A DNA stretch of 41,384 nt from Claveliimonas acetigenes (GCF_025567385.1 NZ_JAOQJU010000031.1:1-41384); one strand, 5' to 3'. Positions 20,801 to 28,089 are shown, counted from the first letter of the stretch. The notes: generated by a model from the letters alone, not told the origin. Numbers and translations are program-made.

Positions 20801-22501
20801 CTTGCACCGGAAGGAACAGGCTACCGTGCAAAGTCAAGATTTGCACGGTTTTATAATATTCCGGAGTTGATGAATATGTTCAAGGAGATTGCAGATATCA
20901 AAACTTCCGATCAGTTAAAGCTTCCTGTGCCGGAAGTAGAATATGAAACAGTGGTGCTGAAACCAACAGAACAGCAGAAAGAAATCGTAGAAAGTCTGGG
21001 GGAACGTGCAGAAGTTGTCAGAAACGGCGGGGTAGATGCCTCTGTTGATAATATGCTGAAAATCACCAATGATGGAAGAAAATTAGCTTTGGATCAGCGT
21101 TTGGTGAACGAATTATTGCCAGACAATCCGGAAAGCAAAATATCAGTCTGTGCAGAGAAAAGCTATGAGATCTGGAAAGACACAGCAGCACAGAAATCGG
21201 CACAGCTGATTTTTTGTGATTTGAGCACACCGAAAGGCGATGGCAGTTTTAATGTCTACGATGACCTGAAACGCAAGCTGATGGAAAAAGGTGTACCAGA
21301 AAAAGAGATTGCTTTTATTCATGATGCAAATACAGAAGCAAAAAAGACGGAGCTGTTTGGAAAAGTGAAATCCGGGCAGGTTCGTTTTTTGATTGGCTCA
21401 ACAGCAAAGATGGGTGCCGGGACCAACGTGCAGGATCGTCTGATTGCGTTGCACCATCTGGATATTGGCTGGAAACCATCTGACTTGGAACAGAGAGAAG
21501 GGCGTATTATCCGCCAGGGAAATCATAATAAAAAAGTTCATATCTTCCGATATGTAACAGAATCCACATTCGACAGCTACATGTGGCAGCTGATCGAGAA
21601 TAAGCAGAAATTCATTTCTCAGATTATGACCAGTAAAGCACCTGTGCGAAGCTGTGAAGATGTGGACGAAGCGGCACTTTCCTATGCAGAGGTCAAGGCA
21701 CTTGCAACCGGAAATCCGGCGGTAAAAGAGAAGATGGCATTGGATGTTGATGTGGCGAAATTAAAGCTTTTAAAAGCTAACCACATGAATAATCAGTACC
21801 GCCTGGAAGATGATATTGCAAGGAATTTTCCACAACAGATTGCAAAACTGACAGAAATCATTGACAGCTACAAGGCAGACATCGCTCATTATTCTGAGCA
21901 TAAAATCACAGATCCAGAGCAGTTTACTATGGAGATTGGTGGCAAAGTGTTCACAGAAAAGAAAGAGGCAGGAGCAGCACTTCTGGCGGTATGTAAAGAT
22001 ATTAAAGCTGTAGATGCTGCGATGGATATCGGAAACTATCAGGGATTCAATATGAGGATTCAGTTTGATGGATGGAGTAAAGAATTTATTCTATCTGTCA
22101 AACATGAGGCTGTCTCGAAAGTTCATCTTGGAGCAGATGCACTTGGAAATATTACCCGTATCAACAATCTGTTGGACAGTTATCCAGAGAAGCTTTCAGA
22201 AGCACAACAAAGACTGGAAACAGTATATGAACAGCTTGCAAATGCAAAAGAAGAGGTTGGAAAGCCATTTCCAAAAGAAGAGGAGTTGAACCAGAAACTG
22301 GAGCGACTGTCAGAGCTAAATGCATTGCTTAATATGGATGAACGTGAAGATGCAGAAGCAGAGGTATCTGAATCAGATGAGAAAGAAGAAAGACCGGCAC
22401 GTGGTTCTATCCATGAAAAACTGCAGATTTATAAAGAAAAGAGTCAGCGGGAAAGTGAAACTGGCAAGGAAAACAGAAAACGGGATTTCGGTCTGGAATA
22501 A
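14819..22501 (+). CDS. Fused N6-adenine methyltransferase / SF2 helicase of the ICE
   Basis: A 2560-residue DNA-processing protein. The N-terminus (FPEQLLIYAQRP, then WIKKGSKGIALID) resembles the ArdC/LtrC single-strand-DNA-binding region. Residues about 292-407 are a disordered R/D/E/Q/S/G linker that overlaps the TnpV-type gene. Two copies of one domain follow (about 435-540 and 645-750), each with a FLK(D/N)EYGTGG motif. The methyltransferase has its SAM motif ILEPSMGVGNFFG near 1060 and NVPF near 1125, where NPPY/F is usual. The helicase has Walker A VGAGKT (about 1733), VDEAH (about 1894), TGTPISNS and QREGRIIRQG (about 2223). The tail is GSIHEKLQIYKEK. The layout recalls phage P1 DarB, an antirestriction protein; a role in protecting or processing transferred DNA is inference. 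SD AAAAGGAG precedes ATG 14819. Confidence 0.85.
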   Translation: MANKLYAMEQLTEEVAKDVAASPQEWMRFLNTASKLYKYTFPEQLLIYAQRPEATAVASMEIWNQKMYRWIKKGSKGIALIDNTSGPKTKLRYVFDVQDTYKVRNLGKDPQLWNLPMEGEQLVADYLQEQLSLEDTEGGLAESLHQAAKESMQEWLPDALEELRLDVTGTFLEELDEQNQEVEFRELMTNSVWYVLLNRCGLDVQEYLDAEDFRHITDFNQLKVLGHLGSAVNEISRPVLMQIGRYVLNDLENDLKMVAKEKEVAYNEFSTLIRESNIDNTEDREEKKEETDYERDQLQPERRVSDSGYQPGRDERNHRQVRNDAERVSEKSQSSQVQHSDTAEPSGQSSDGDRQPGKTESRRPDERTSGERSGTGQNGRRDGMDQTHEPDQGTGRGAGDSGDYLQLSLFPTQEEQLGEIRKAAAALEQPAAFLISDEVVDDILRTGSGQKNTLFHITARLIEGLDNEEMQSFLKDEYGTGGKGFTIDGQKISIWYDNDGIRIRRGDSARRNFDRIVTWEEAADRIRDMYEEGNYVDNLISNNAIEQEQEEMTNLLALHFRDTCRNWEKKQSYSDWQDVVSGAWTDQEEADAIVYRFEWLQKYMDENPGDYHRWEIQHNPEYLQRFQDLQRERSWVDQKFTVERPALSFITQDEIDAVLRRGGITAGGRNRIYEYFMEHHDMKDAAEFLKNEYGTGGASPGIPGAYESDASHDAKGLKLAKGKIGSPEVEILLKWNKVAERVRQLIRTDDFLSPEELEKYEERQEAQRLADLEEAQQMLGEQLEQDTLTAEDITDLRLVDSEYMSGTRTRIHDFDCKVKGEVNRLQYTLEYHDDGEGFTIHTEKDDIWNRMSTQELERLDVKLGQEVLYYHYHNKTVNADTLDELREIREEIMEEESSYFTAISQRVWTDYDKKEKELSGEAEVSEEKESLEEINGIAEPIQATNFRITDDELGQGTPKEKFRANIMAIQLLKKCEDENRNATSEEQKILSRYVGWGGLADAFDETKAAWETEYLELKTVLTPEEYAAARASTLNAHYTQPIVIESMYQVLENLGFTKGNILEPSMGVGNFFGMLPENLNQSKLYGVELDSISGRIAKLLYPDANIQIKGFEKTDYPNDFFDVAIGNVPFGAYKVNDRQYDRYNFMIHDYFLAKTIDQLRPGGVAALITTKGTMDKASPEVRKYLAERADLLGAIRLPNTAFKANAGTEVSADILFFQKRESLTKEMPEWINLDSDVNGITVNQYFVQHPEMILGEMKEVSGPYGMETTCAPMEGADLELQLQEAVKQIKGSMVPAVDVETELDEMPESIPADPNVRNYSYTVVDDQVYYRVNSLMNQVKMPAATAERVKGMVSIRDTVRELIAMQMEEIVTDEEIQKQQEKLNQVYDTYTAKYGVIGSNANKRAFSDDSSYCLLCSLEDLNEDGTLKRKADMFTKRTIKKAVAVTSVETATEALALSLNERAKVDLPYMAELTGKSEEKITEELVGVIFKNPLTDQWESGDEYLSGNVRDKLNTARTFAENHPEFTSNVRALEAVQPRDLEASEIEVRIGATWIEPSDYQDFMQETLHTPWYLLQKEIQVKFSEVNGEWRITGKNADSPQNAFAYATYGTERANAYKILEDTLNLKDVRIYDKSVNENGDEIRVLNKKETMLASQKQDAMKAAFKDWIFKDQQRRERLVKVYNERFNSIRPREYDGSHLTFPGMNPEIELRPHQKNAVAHQLYGENVLLAHVVGAGKTYEMVAAAMESKRLGLSQKNLFVVPNHLTEQWGAEFLQLYPGANILVATKKDFEPANRKKFCARIAMGNYDAIIIGHSQFERIPISDERQEAMLRKQIDDLEMAIQSARYEQDGGRYTVKQIEKTRKTLQTRLEKLNQKEKKDQVVTFEELGVDHLYVDEAHSYKNAFLYTKMRNVAGIAQNEAQKSADMFNKCQYLDEITGGKGITFATGTPISNSMTELYVMQRYLQNRKLQNMGLGLFDSWASTFGEVVTSIELAPEGTGYRAKSRFARFYNIPELMNMFKEIADIKTSDQLKLPVPEVEYETVVLKPTEQQKEIVESLGERAEVVRNGGVDASVDNMLKITNDGRKLALDQRLVNELLPDNPESKISVCAEKSYEIWKDTAAQKSAQLIFCDLSTPKGDGSFNVYDDLKRKLMEKGVPEKEIAFIHDANTEAKKTELFGKVKSGQVRFLIGSTAKMGAGTNVQDRLIALHHLDIGWKPSDLEQREGRIIRQGNHNKKVHIFRYVTESTFDSYMWQLIENKQKFISQIMTSKAPVRSCEDVDEAALSYAEVKALATGNPAVKEKMALDVDVAKLKLLKANHMNNQYRLEDDIARNFPQQIAKLTEIIDSYKADIAHYSEHKITDPEQFTMEIGGKVFTEKKEAGAALLAVCKDIKAVDAAMDIGNYQGFNMRIQFDGWSKEFILSVKHEAVSKVHLGADALGNITRINNLLDSYPEKLSEAQQRLETVYEQLANAKEEVGKPFPKEEELNQKLERLSELNALLNMDEREDAEAEVSESDEKEERPARGSIHEKLQIYKEKSQRESETGKENRKRDFGLE
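15696..16040 (+). CDS. TnpV-type protein encoded inside the helicase gene (alternative frame)
   Basis: A 114-residue protein read one frame forward of the helicase gene and wholly contained in it. Evidence that it is real: AGGAGG at 15681-15686 lies nine bases before ATG 15696, which is unneeded by the host frame. The protein matches the TnpV pattern, with a GxY...IP start, then RKEYLRNHKVARFNILTLQN, a DxQA segment and MAWTRHMNQIKAQAEELV, ending EIIYS. In the host frame the same bases encode only low-complexity linker, as expected when the other frame is the constrained one. TnpV proteins occur across clostridial mobile elements; their function is unknown. The usual annotation could miss this gene because of the overlap. 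Confidence 0.8.
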   Translation: MREISYSQNGEYQIPDISLEETRGTIGKYGMMRKEYLRNHKVARFNILTLQNRLDSHLMEIDSQARQRVDDLMNELLEKDPAPDKMADGMAWTRHMNQIKAQAEELVIQEIIYS

Positions 22502-22511
22502 GATAACAAGG

Positions 22512-22560
22512 AAGATGGCATAATCTGGCAGAAAGAATGTTCTGTGGGTTATGCCATCTT
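22512..22560 (+). other. Long two-part hairpin between helicase and YodL genes
   Basis: A perfect 12-bp stem, AAGATGGCATAA (22512-22523) with TTATGCCATCTT (22549-22560), encloses a 25-nt loop that contains a second small stem (CAGAA/TTCTG). The next bases are TCAGAA, so there is no T-tract. The right arm ends 10 bases before the GGAGG of the next gene. A GTG at 22544 inside the hairpin opens the same frame as the YodL gene, but its position makes it an unlikely start. Confidence 0.75.
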
Positions 22561-22582
22561 TCAGAATACAGGAGGAACTTAT

Positions 22583-25342
22583 ATGGCAAGAAACAGGATA
22601 ATAGGTAGAGAAACACAGAAAATGCAGGAATATACGCAGGAACGGATCGCTCAGGCAGAGCGTAGAGATATAGAATTTTCAACAGATGTAAAAGAACAGA
22701 TTTTTGAATATGCGAATCTGATCGGCGAGGAAGAGAAAGTTAGAACTTTGGTAAGAAATCTGGCAGATGCAGTGAGTCAGGCAGATCAAGAAGGTGTAGA
22801 GGATTTGCTGGATGACGCAAGAATGGATATTCAGGAACTGCCGGATCCAACCATAGGTAAGCTGGAATTACGTGACTATGGATATACAGCAGAAGATATG
22901 GTACCGCTTAGAAAAGAAGCAGCTCTTGATTATCACAGAATGGGTTCTAAAATTTATTGCCTTGGCAGTGATGACAGTAAAGATGAATATGCGAGTAAAG
23001 AAATGATACAGGCATACGATGGTTTGTTTGGAATGGAATCGCAGATGTGGGAACGGATAAAGGATAACAACCTGGATTATGCAGAAGAAAATTTAGGAGC
23101 ATTTCAGGAGCCTATGAGTGTCATTGAGCAGGAAGAAGCACTGAAATTATACGATGCCGGAGCAGATATCTATCTGATCACTAATTTTTCATCACCGATG
23201 TATGTCACAGAACGTATGGAAATTGAACGAGGACCAGAGCATTATCAGATGTCTATGACAGAACTGGAGCGTTTCCGTAACCTGGAATGGGAAATGCAGA
23301 AATATCCACAGATTCAGTCATTGAAAGAAGCAAACCTGTTGTTAGGAACAAGAAGGGTATTTGGTATTTATCAGATCCGGGATGATTCACCGGGCGAAAA
23401 CTATGCTTTTATGAATATGAGTTTTATTGAAAGTCATGGTATGAAGATAAAAAAAGAAGATTACAAGCTGGTCTATGTTGGTGAATTATCAGGAAATATG
23501 TCACTGGATGATATTTTTGAAAGGTTCAACATTGATAGACCGGAAGATTTCCGTGGGCATTCCCTGTCTGTCAGTGATATCGTAGTTCTGAATGACGGGG
23601 AAAAAGTAACTGCTCATTTTGTAGACAGTATCAGTTTTGAACAGCTAGATTCTTTCCTGAATCTGGAAGAACAGGTCCTTAGTGAACTGGCATATGAGGT
23701 AGGAGAACGTTACTTTGCTATTCAGAGAACAGAAGAAGGATATGATTATTCCTTTTACGATGAAGATTTCCGCTTGATGGATGGTGGCGTTTATGAGAAT
23801 GATGAAATTTCTATTGAAGAAGCGGCGGAGGAACTTTTGGAAGACGAAGGCTGGACTGGAGAACGCATCCGTGGAGATTATGATCGGTTGATGGAGAAAG
23901 TAGAAGAAATGGATGAAGTTGTAATGGCAGAGATTCAGAAAAGCCAGGGCGAATATAAGCCATTGGCAAAGGTGGAGGAACTGGAAGAGGCCAATTATAA
24001 CATGATTGATAATGTACTCAATAATATGCCGCCTAAGAAAGAAGCTTATCTGGAATATTATGCCGCAGAATGTGATGAAATTCATGATATGGGAGCTTAT
24101 GAGAAAAGCACAGATGTGAAAGAAATCGCAGCAATCTATGAGAAGTACAGAGAAGATCCGGAAAACGCTTATAAAGGCAGTGGAATGGGGATTATTTATC
24201 GTGATCCGGAGGATAGCTTGTTTGATGAAACAGAACTGTTAATTGTAATGGGAACAACGATACACGGCGACTTCTTGGATAATGTGCGGTTTTTAAAAGA
24301 TCAGCCGGTGGTGCGTGAAGGTTTGGAGAAGATTCATAAAGCATTGCCTGATTATAAATATATCCCGATTCAGGATGTGCGTGAGGCAATGTATCCGAAA
24401 AAAATGACAACAGAAGAACTGGCAGCAGCATTGGATGAGATTGCGGAAGACTTCGATCCGTATGACTATCGGGACCATGTAGAGCCAGGGCAGGATACCA
24501 TACAGGAAGTCATGCTGGATCTGCAAAGTGGAAATGTTGGTTCTTATATTTCCTTTCTGAAGGATGTGATTGAAGAAGACTGTGAGCAGTCCGTGTGGGC
24601 AGGTGTTTTGCTGGAACGGCTGAAATCCTACGAACCAGATATATCCAAAGAAACAGAGCCGATGGTGTATGTGAATTACTGTGAAAAGCGAGAGCTGATG
24701 GAACCACGCTGTCAGAAGCTCTCAGATCTGGATTCCCGTACTGCACAGAAGGATAAGGAATGGTACGCAGACCGTAATCCGAGGACGGATGAGCCGATGG
24801 TAACAGCCCAGATGTTTTTTACTATATATTATGCGGAAAAAGGCGATAAAATGATGCAACATTTCAAAGGGAAAATAGATATTGGAACAGGAAATGGCGG
24901 TATTTTAAGTCAGCTGAAACTCCAAAATGAACTGAAACTTACGGATGAAAGCTGGATTGGTTATCTGAAAAACAAGGGAAATGAAGAGTTTCAGAAGTGT
25001 ATGGAAGATCTGACCGATATGCAGAACCATGTGCTGCCATATTTGCAGAGCTTTTGCAGTCTGGAAGAAAAAAGTGTGCAGGAAAAGCAGGAACGGCAGG
25101 TTGCAGAAAAGCAGGACAGCAGAGTAGAAGCGTCAAGAGCAGCGAATGTGACAAAAGGGGATAATGACAAAGCTGTGAAAAAGGTAGTTTCGAGTATGCA
25201 AACAGAAAAGAATAAAGCAACTACGAAGGCAAAGAAGCCATCTATTCATGAACGACTGGAAATCAATAAGAGAAAAATCCAAGAAAAGCAGGGAAAAGAT
25301 GAGCTGGAGAGAGGAGCTGATCGGGATGTAAGAACGGTATAA
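22583..25342 (+). CDS. YodL / DUF4316 domain protein
   Basis: A 919-residue cytoplasmic protein. Start ATG 22583 lies seven bases after GGAGG; the frame is open to 22544, but that part is hairpin. The YodL domain covers about 250-350, seen as RRVFGIYQIRDD, LVYVGEL, then RGHSLSVSDIVVLNDGEKV. A second region with YNMIDNVLNNMPP (about 472) is typical of DUF4316 proteins. The C-terminus is KKPSIHERLEINKRKIQEKQ, the tail motif shared with the DUF5688 and helicase proteins. The middle is strongly acidic and contains no enzyme motif that I can name. Such proteins travel with the helicase/methyltransferase in Tn1549-type elements. Function is unknown; a role in helping the element establish in the recipient is inference. 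Confidence 0.78.
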   Translation: MARNRIIGRETQKMQEYTQERIAQAERRDIEFSTDVKEQIFEYANLIGEEEKVRTLVRNLADAVSQADQEGVEDLLDDARMDIQELPDPTIGKLELRDYGYTAEDMVPLRKEAALDYHRMGSKIYCLGSDDSKDEYASKEMIQAYDGLFGMESQMWERIKDNNLDYAEENLGAFQEPMSVIEQEEALKLYDAGADIYLITNFSSPMYVTERMEIERGPEHYQMSMTELERFRNLEWEMQKYPQIQSLKEANLLLGTRRVFGIYQIRDDSPGENYAFMNMSFIESHGMKIKKEDYKLVYVGELSGNMSLDDIFERFNIDRPEDFRGHSLSVSDIVVLNDGEKVTAHFVDSISFEQLDSFLNLEEQVLSELAYEVGERYFAIQRTEEGYDYSFYDEDFRLMDGGVYENDEISIEEAAEELLEDEGWTGERIRGDYDRLMEKVEEMDEVVMAEIQKSQGEYKPLAKVEELEEANYNMIDNVLNNMPPKKEAYLEYYAAECDEIHDMGAYEKSTDVKEIAAIYEKYREDPENAYKGSGMGIIYRDPEDSLFDETELLIVMGTTIHGDFLDNVRFLKDQPVVREGLEKIHKALPDYKYIPIQDVREAMYPKKMTTEELAAALDEIAEDFDPYDYRDHVEPGQDTIQEVMLDLQSGNVGSYISFLKDVIEEDCEQSVWAGVLLERLKSYEPDISKETEPMVYVNYCEKRELMEPRCQKLSDLDSRTAQKDKEWYADRNPRTDEPMVTAQMFFTIYYAEKGDKMMQHFKGKIDIGTGNGGILSQLKLQNELKLTDESWIGYLKNKGNEEFQKCMEDLTDMQNHVLPYLQSFCSLEEKSVQEKQERQVAEKQDSRVEASRAANVTKGDNDKAVKKVVSSMQTEKNKATTKAKKPSIHERLEINKRKIQEKQGKDELERGADRDVRTV

Positions 25343-25576
25343 ATTTATAGAAAGGCACTTGGCTCCGTTTTGGACATAGCAAAAGTGCTGACAGTGACGA
25401 ACGAAGATGTGCTGCCTGCTTATTTGCAGAGAGTATCTGATTTTGAAGACTGCCTACTTGCAACTTGTACGAAGGAGAATCAGTGTGATGCGATTGTGAC
25501 AAGGAATAAAAAGGATTTTCTTTCCTTTTGGATTACACTGCTTTCTCCGGAAGAACTGCTGAATATTTATTCGTAA
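25343..25576 (+). pseudogene. PIN-domain (VapC-like) toxin, C-terminal remnant
   Basis: The frame following the TAA at 25340-25342 encodes 77 residues that look like the C-terminal half of a PIN-domain ribonuclease: RKALGSVLDIAKVLTVTNED, then VSDFEDCLLATC and CDAIVTRNKKDF, ending LLSPEELLNIYS. DFED and CDAIVTRNxKDF carry the conserved acidic residues of the family's C-terminal half. The N-terminal half, with the first catalytic Asp, is missing. No ATG or ribosome site precedes it; a TTG at 25370 is the only weak start. No antitoxin is visible. I read it as a truncated toxin left at an insertion or deletion junction where the ICE backbone ends. Confidence 0.75.
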
Positions 25577-25669
25577 AAATATGTTTTTACAATCGGCAGC
25601 AGAAGGAAAGTTGAATGATAACTCCGATCCAGCATACTGCAAAATATAAAAATTTTATAACAAAGTGGA

Positions 25670-25707
25670 AAACCCTGCGTAGGATCAGAAATGTTCTCAC
25701 AGGGTTT
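25670..25707. repeat. Inverted repeat in the 25577-25860 gap
   Basis: AAACCCTG (25670-25677) and CAGGGTTT (25700-25707) form a perfect 8-bp stem around a 22-nt loop, with no clear T-tract on the + strand. It may end transcription from the upstream backbone. The rest of this 284-bp gap is AT-rich and holds no gene that I can support. Confidence 0.5.
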
Positions 25708-25733
25708 CATGTATCTAATAAAATATAGAAATT

Positions 25734-25753
25734 TAGCGGATTTCTGCTAGAAT
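25734..25753 (+). promoter_or_regulatory. Operator-like palindrome with possible -10
   Basis: TAGCGG-ATTT-CTGCTA (25734-25749) is an imperfect palindrome (one mismatch). It overlaps TAGAAT (25748-25753), which could serve as a -10 box for the XRE-type regulator gene 108 bases downstream. I see no good -35 box at the expected spacing. Autoregulation by that regulator is plausible but not shown. Confidence 0.3.
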
Positions 25754-25860
25754 AAGAAAAACTGTTAAAAAAATATCGTGCATAGATCAAAAAGACTATA
25801 TATGGGCGACCTTTTAAAGCCGATTTATATAAAATAGAAGAAAAAAAGGTGGTCGATACC

Positions 25861-26100
25861 GTGGATATAAAAACAGCGGTCATATATCGGTTAAACGATC
25901 TGATTAAGCAGAAAGATATCACAGTGAATGAAGCGGCGGTGCGCTCAGGCGTCCCGCCTTCAACACTGAAAAATATTTTGTATGGACAAAGCAGGAATGC
26001 TGGCGTAGTTACAATTAAAAAGATATGCGATGGATTGGATATTACAATACAGGAATTTTTTGAAGATCCCATCTTTGCAGATTTGGAACCGGAGTTATAG
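25861..26100 (+). CDS. XRE-type helix-turn-helix regulator (79 aa)
   Basis: A 79-residue DNA-binding protein made of a single HTH domain: AVIYRLNDLIKQKDITVNEAA, then SGVPPSTLKNILYG as turn plus recognition helix, then TIKKICDGLDITIQEFF. This is the standard Cro/C1 (XRE) fold at its usual size. I chose GTG 25861 because AAAGGTGG ends 8-9 bases upstream; a GTG at 25849 would add four residues but lies on that ribosome site. It stands alone between the PIN remnant and the agr locus. It may repress itself or control the agr/NRPS cargo; the target cannot be read from sequence. Confidence 0.85.
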   Translation: MDIKTAVIYRLNDLIKQKDITVNEAAVRSGVPPSTLKNILYGQSRNAGVVTIKKICDGLDITIQEFFEDPIFADLEPEL

Positions 26101-26115
26101 GAACAGGCAAATAAT

Positions 26116-26174
26116 CTTAGGATTCAGATTCTGCAAGATGGTTTTTTTATGGGAAAGGGTTAGAAGAAACTAAC
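26116..26174 (+). promoter_or_regulatory. Leader of agrA: possible weak terminator and GTTAG/CTAAC palindrome
   Basis: Between the XRE gene and agrA there is a run of seven T (26142-26148), preceded by a loose ATCTT/AAGAT pairing, which could end the XRE transcript. GTTAG-AAGAAA-CTAAC (26159-26174) is a small palindrome just before the agrA ribosome site. Both are short and could be chance. I do not see the tandem 9-bp direct repeats expected for a LytTR binding site. Confidence 0.3.
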
Positions 26175-26188
26175 ACTGGAGGATGAAT

Positions 26189-26926
26189 ATGTGTAAAATA
26201 GCAATTTGCGACGATGATAAAGAATACAGGGAGAAAATAAAGACGGTCATAGAAACGGAAGGGATTCTGTCTTCGAATGAGATACGGTTTTATGAATATG
26301 AATCAGGAAAAGAATTATTGGAAGATGCGGATATTTTGCATGATCTGATTTTTATGGATATGCGTATGCCTGGATTGGATGGAAATAAAACAGTACTGAA
26401 GCTGAGGGAATATAATGAAGCAGCGATATTGGTGTTCTGCTCCGGCTGTTTTGAACCGACTCCTGACAGCATTAATGTTGGACAACCGTTCCGGTACATC
26501 ATGAAGGATCTGCATGACAGAAGTCTGAAAAAGGAAATACCTATGATTTTATTAAAAGTGAAATTGTGCTGTGGAGATTCTTCCGTGACAGTTACATCGG
26601 CGGGAAGGATAATGCGCATCCATACGGAAGACATTTTATATATCTGTCTGGCGAAAAGGGGCTGTACGATATACATTGCCAGACAGGGAAAGATAGAAGA
26701 GATGCATTGCAAGGAATCTTTAAGTGATCTGTATGAGTGTCTGGCCGGAAGGGGATTTGAGTATGCACACAACAGCTATATTGTGAATTTGGCAAAAGTG
26801 GAAGGATTGGAAAAGAACGTTGCGTTGCTGCCGTTTGGAATCCAGTTGAATGTTTCGAGGTCGAGAAAAGGACAGTTTGCCGACGCACTGATAACATTTC
26901 TTGGGGAAAGGAACGGCATGGTATGA
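26189..26926 (+). CDS. agrA: AgrA-type LytTR response regulator
   Basis: A 245-residue response regulator of the AgrA/LytTR class. The receiver domain (about 1-125) starts MCKIAICDDDKEYRE and has the phosphoacceptor Asp57 in FMDMRMPG. The usual switch Lys region is poorly conserved (FRYIMKD). The LytTR DNA-binding domain (about 130-240) has RIMRIHTEDILYI, then FEYAHNSYIVNLAKV and LNVSRSRKGQF, the family's typical end. I place the start at ATG 26189, six bases after GGAGG; ATG 26183 directly abuts that site and is unlikely. Its end overlaps agrC by 4 bases (ATGA), so the two are translationally coupled. It is expected to switch on agrD/agrB and perhaps the synthetase genes. Confidence 0.88.
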   Translation: MCKIAICDDDKEYREKIKTVIETEGILSSNEIRFYEYESGKELLEDADILHDLIFMDMRMPGLDGNKTVLKLREYNEAAILVFCSGCFEPTPDSINVGQPFRYIMKDLHDRSLKKEIPMILLKVKLCCGDSSVTVTSAGRIMRIHTEDILYICLAKRGCTIYIARQGKIEEMHCKESLSDLYECLAGRGFEYAHNSYIVNLAKVEGLEKNVALLPFGIQLNVSRSRKGQFADALITFLGERNGMV

Positions 26927-28089
26927 TAATAAGAGATTATTTGATTTGTCTTCTTCAGATGTATCTGTTGGAGGACTTGGAAAAGAACATACTCCCATAC
27001 AGAAGAGAAAGATTCTGGGAAAAATTTCTCGTATATTGTATCGCAGCACTGGCAATGTTCGGAACCAACCGCCTGGAATCCTCAATACTTAATATGGTAA
27101 TGATTCCGGTAATCTATATGATTGCGTCTATGGTTGTGTTCCGGGGAAATATATGGAAGAAGCTGGTTACGGTATGCTGCTATTATGTGCTGGCAATTAT
27201 TCCCGAATTTCTCTTTGCGGCACTTACGAATGCATATGGCGTGACTGGTGCGTCCGAGGGCTTCAGGACTGAAATAGAAAAGACATTAGCACTCCTGCTG
27301 ATGAGTACCATGACATTTCTGTTTATTAAATGCATTAATCAGGTAACAAGGAAAAGGGATTATCTGACGATTGAGAATAAAACTTTTACTGTGCTGCTCA
27401 TGCTGCCAACCGCTACGATCATTATATTAGGATGTGTGTTTTATTCAAATATTTCTTTTGAAGGAATGAACAGGGTTATGGTTCCGGTAGGAGCTTCGCT
27501 TCTGTTAATGACGAATATCTTCATTTTCACAGTATTTGACAGGTTTGTAGAAAAATCAGAAGAAGTGAAGAAGATGGACCGGCTATACCAGAAAAGCAGG
27601 GCGGAGATTGCCAATCTGCAGTATATGAATAAGGTTAATGAGGATAACAGAGCATTCTTACACGATATAAATAAATTTATCTGTACAGTAGCCGGCTTGA
27701 TAGAAGAAGGAGAGAATCAAGAGGTTAAGGACATCATGGAACATTTAGGCGTCCGGATTCAGAATCTTCAAAAAAGTGTATATTGTGAGCATCCGATCTT
27801 GAACAGCATCCTATGTGAAAGAAAATTTCTTGCAGAATCTAAGGATATATCCTATAGGATTACTCTGGGTAATGATCTCAGACTGGATTTTCTGGAAGAG
27901 TTGGATTTGATCTCGATCGTAGGGAATCTTTTGGATAACGCACTGGAAGCGGCAGAAAAGACAGAAGATGGCAGATATGTGGAATGCAGGATGTATATGG
28001 GAAATGCGGGGCATTTCCTTGTCATGGAATTTTGCAATGGGTATGTCGTCCCTCTGTTAAAGGACAAGGACAGGTACATAAGCACCTAA
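26923..28089 (+). CDS. agrC: AgrC-type histidine kinase, cut short by an in-frame TAA
   Basis: A sensor kinase for a cyclic autoinducing peptide. About six hydrophobic segments fill residues 1-210 (the sensor). The dimerisation/phosphoacceptor region follows, with His247 in FLHDINKF. A GHKL ATPase has its N-box at IVGNLLDNALEAAEK (Asn335, Asn339). The frame stops at codon 389 (TAA, 28087-28089), just before the G-box. The same frame then runs on for 42 codons with the missing HGIGLHTV motif and a normal end. A full protein would have 431 residues. A single A-to-T change (AAA to TAA) would explain this. As written the kinase should not bind ATP properly, unless the stop is read through or is a sequencing error. 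Confidence 0.82.
   Translation: MIIRDYLICLLQMYLLEDLEKNILPYRRERFWEKFLVYCIAALAMFGTNRLESSILNMVMIPVIYMIASMVVFRGNIWKKLVTVCCYYVLAIIPEFLFAALTNAYGVTGASEGFRTEIEKTLALLLMSTMTFLFIKCINQVTRKRDYLTIENKTFTVLLMLPTATIIILGCVFYSNISFEGMNRVMVPVGASLLLMTNIFIFTVFDRFVEKSEEVKKMDRLYQKSRAEIANLQYMNKVNEDNRAFLHDINKFICTVAGLIEEGENQEVKDIMEHLGVRIQNLQKSVYCEHPILNSILCERKFLAESKDISYRITLGNDLRLDFLEELDLISIVGNLLDNALEAAEKTEDGRYVECRMYMGNAGHFLVMEFCNGYVVPLLKDKDRYIST

Noticed and set aside
22544..22582. YodL protein starting at GTG 22544
   Set aside because: The GTG lies inside a 12-bp hairpin with no ribosome site; GGAGG precedes ATG 22583.
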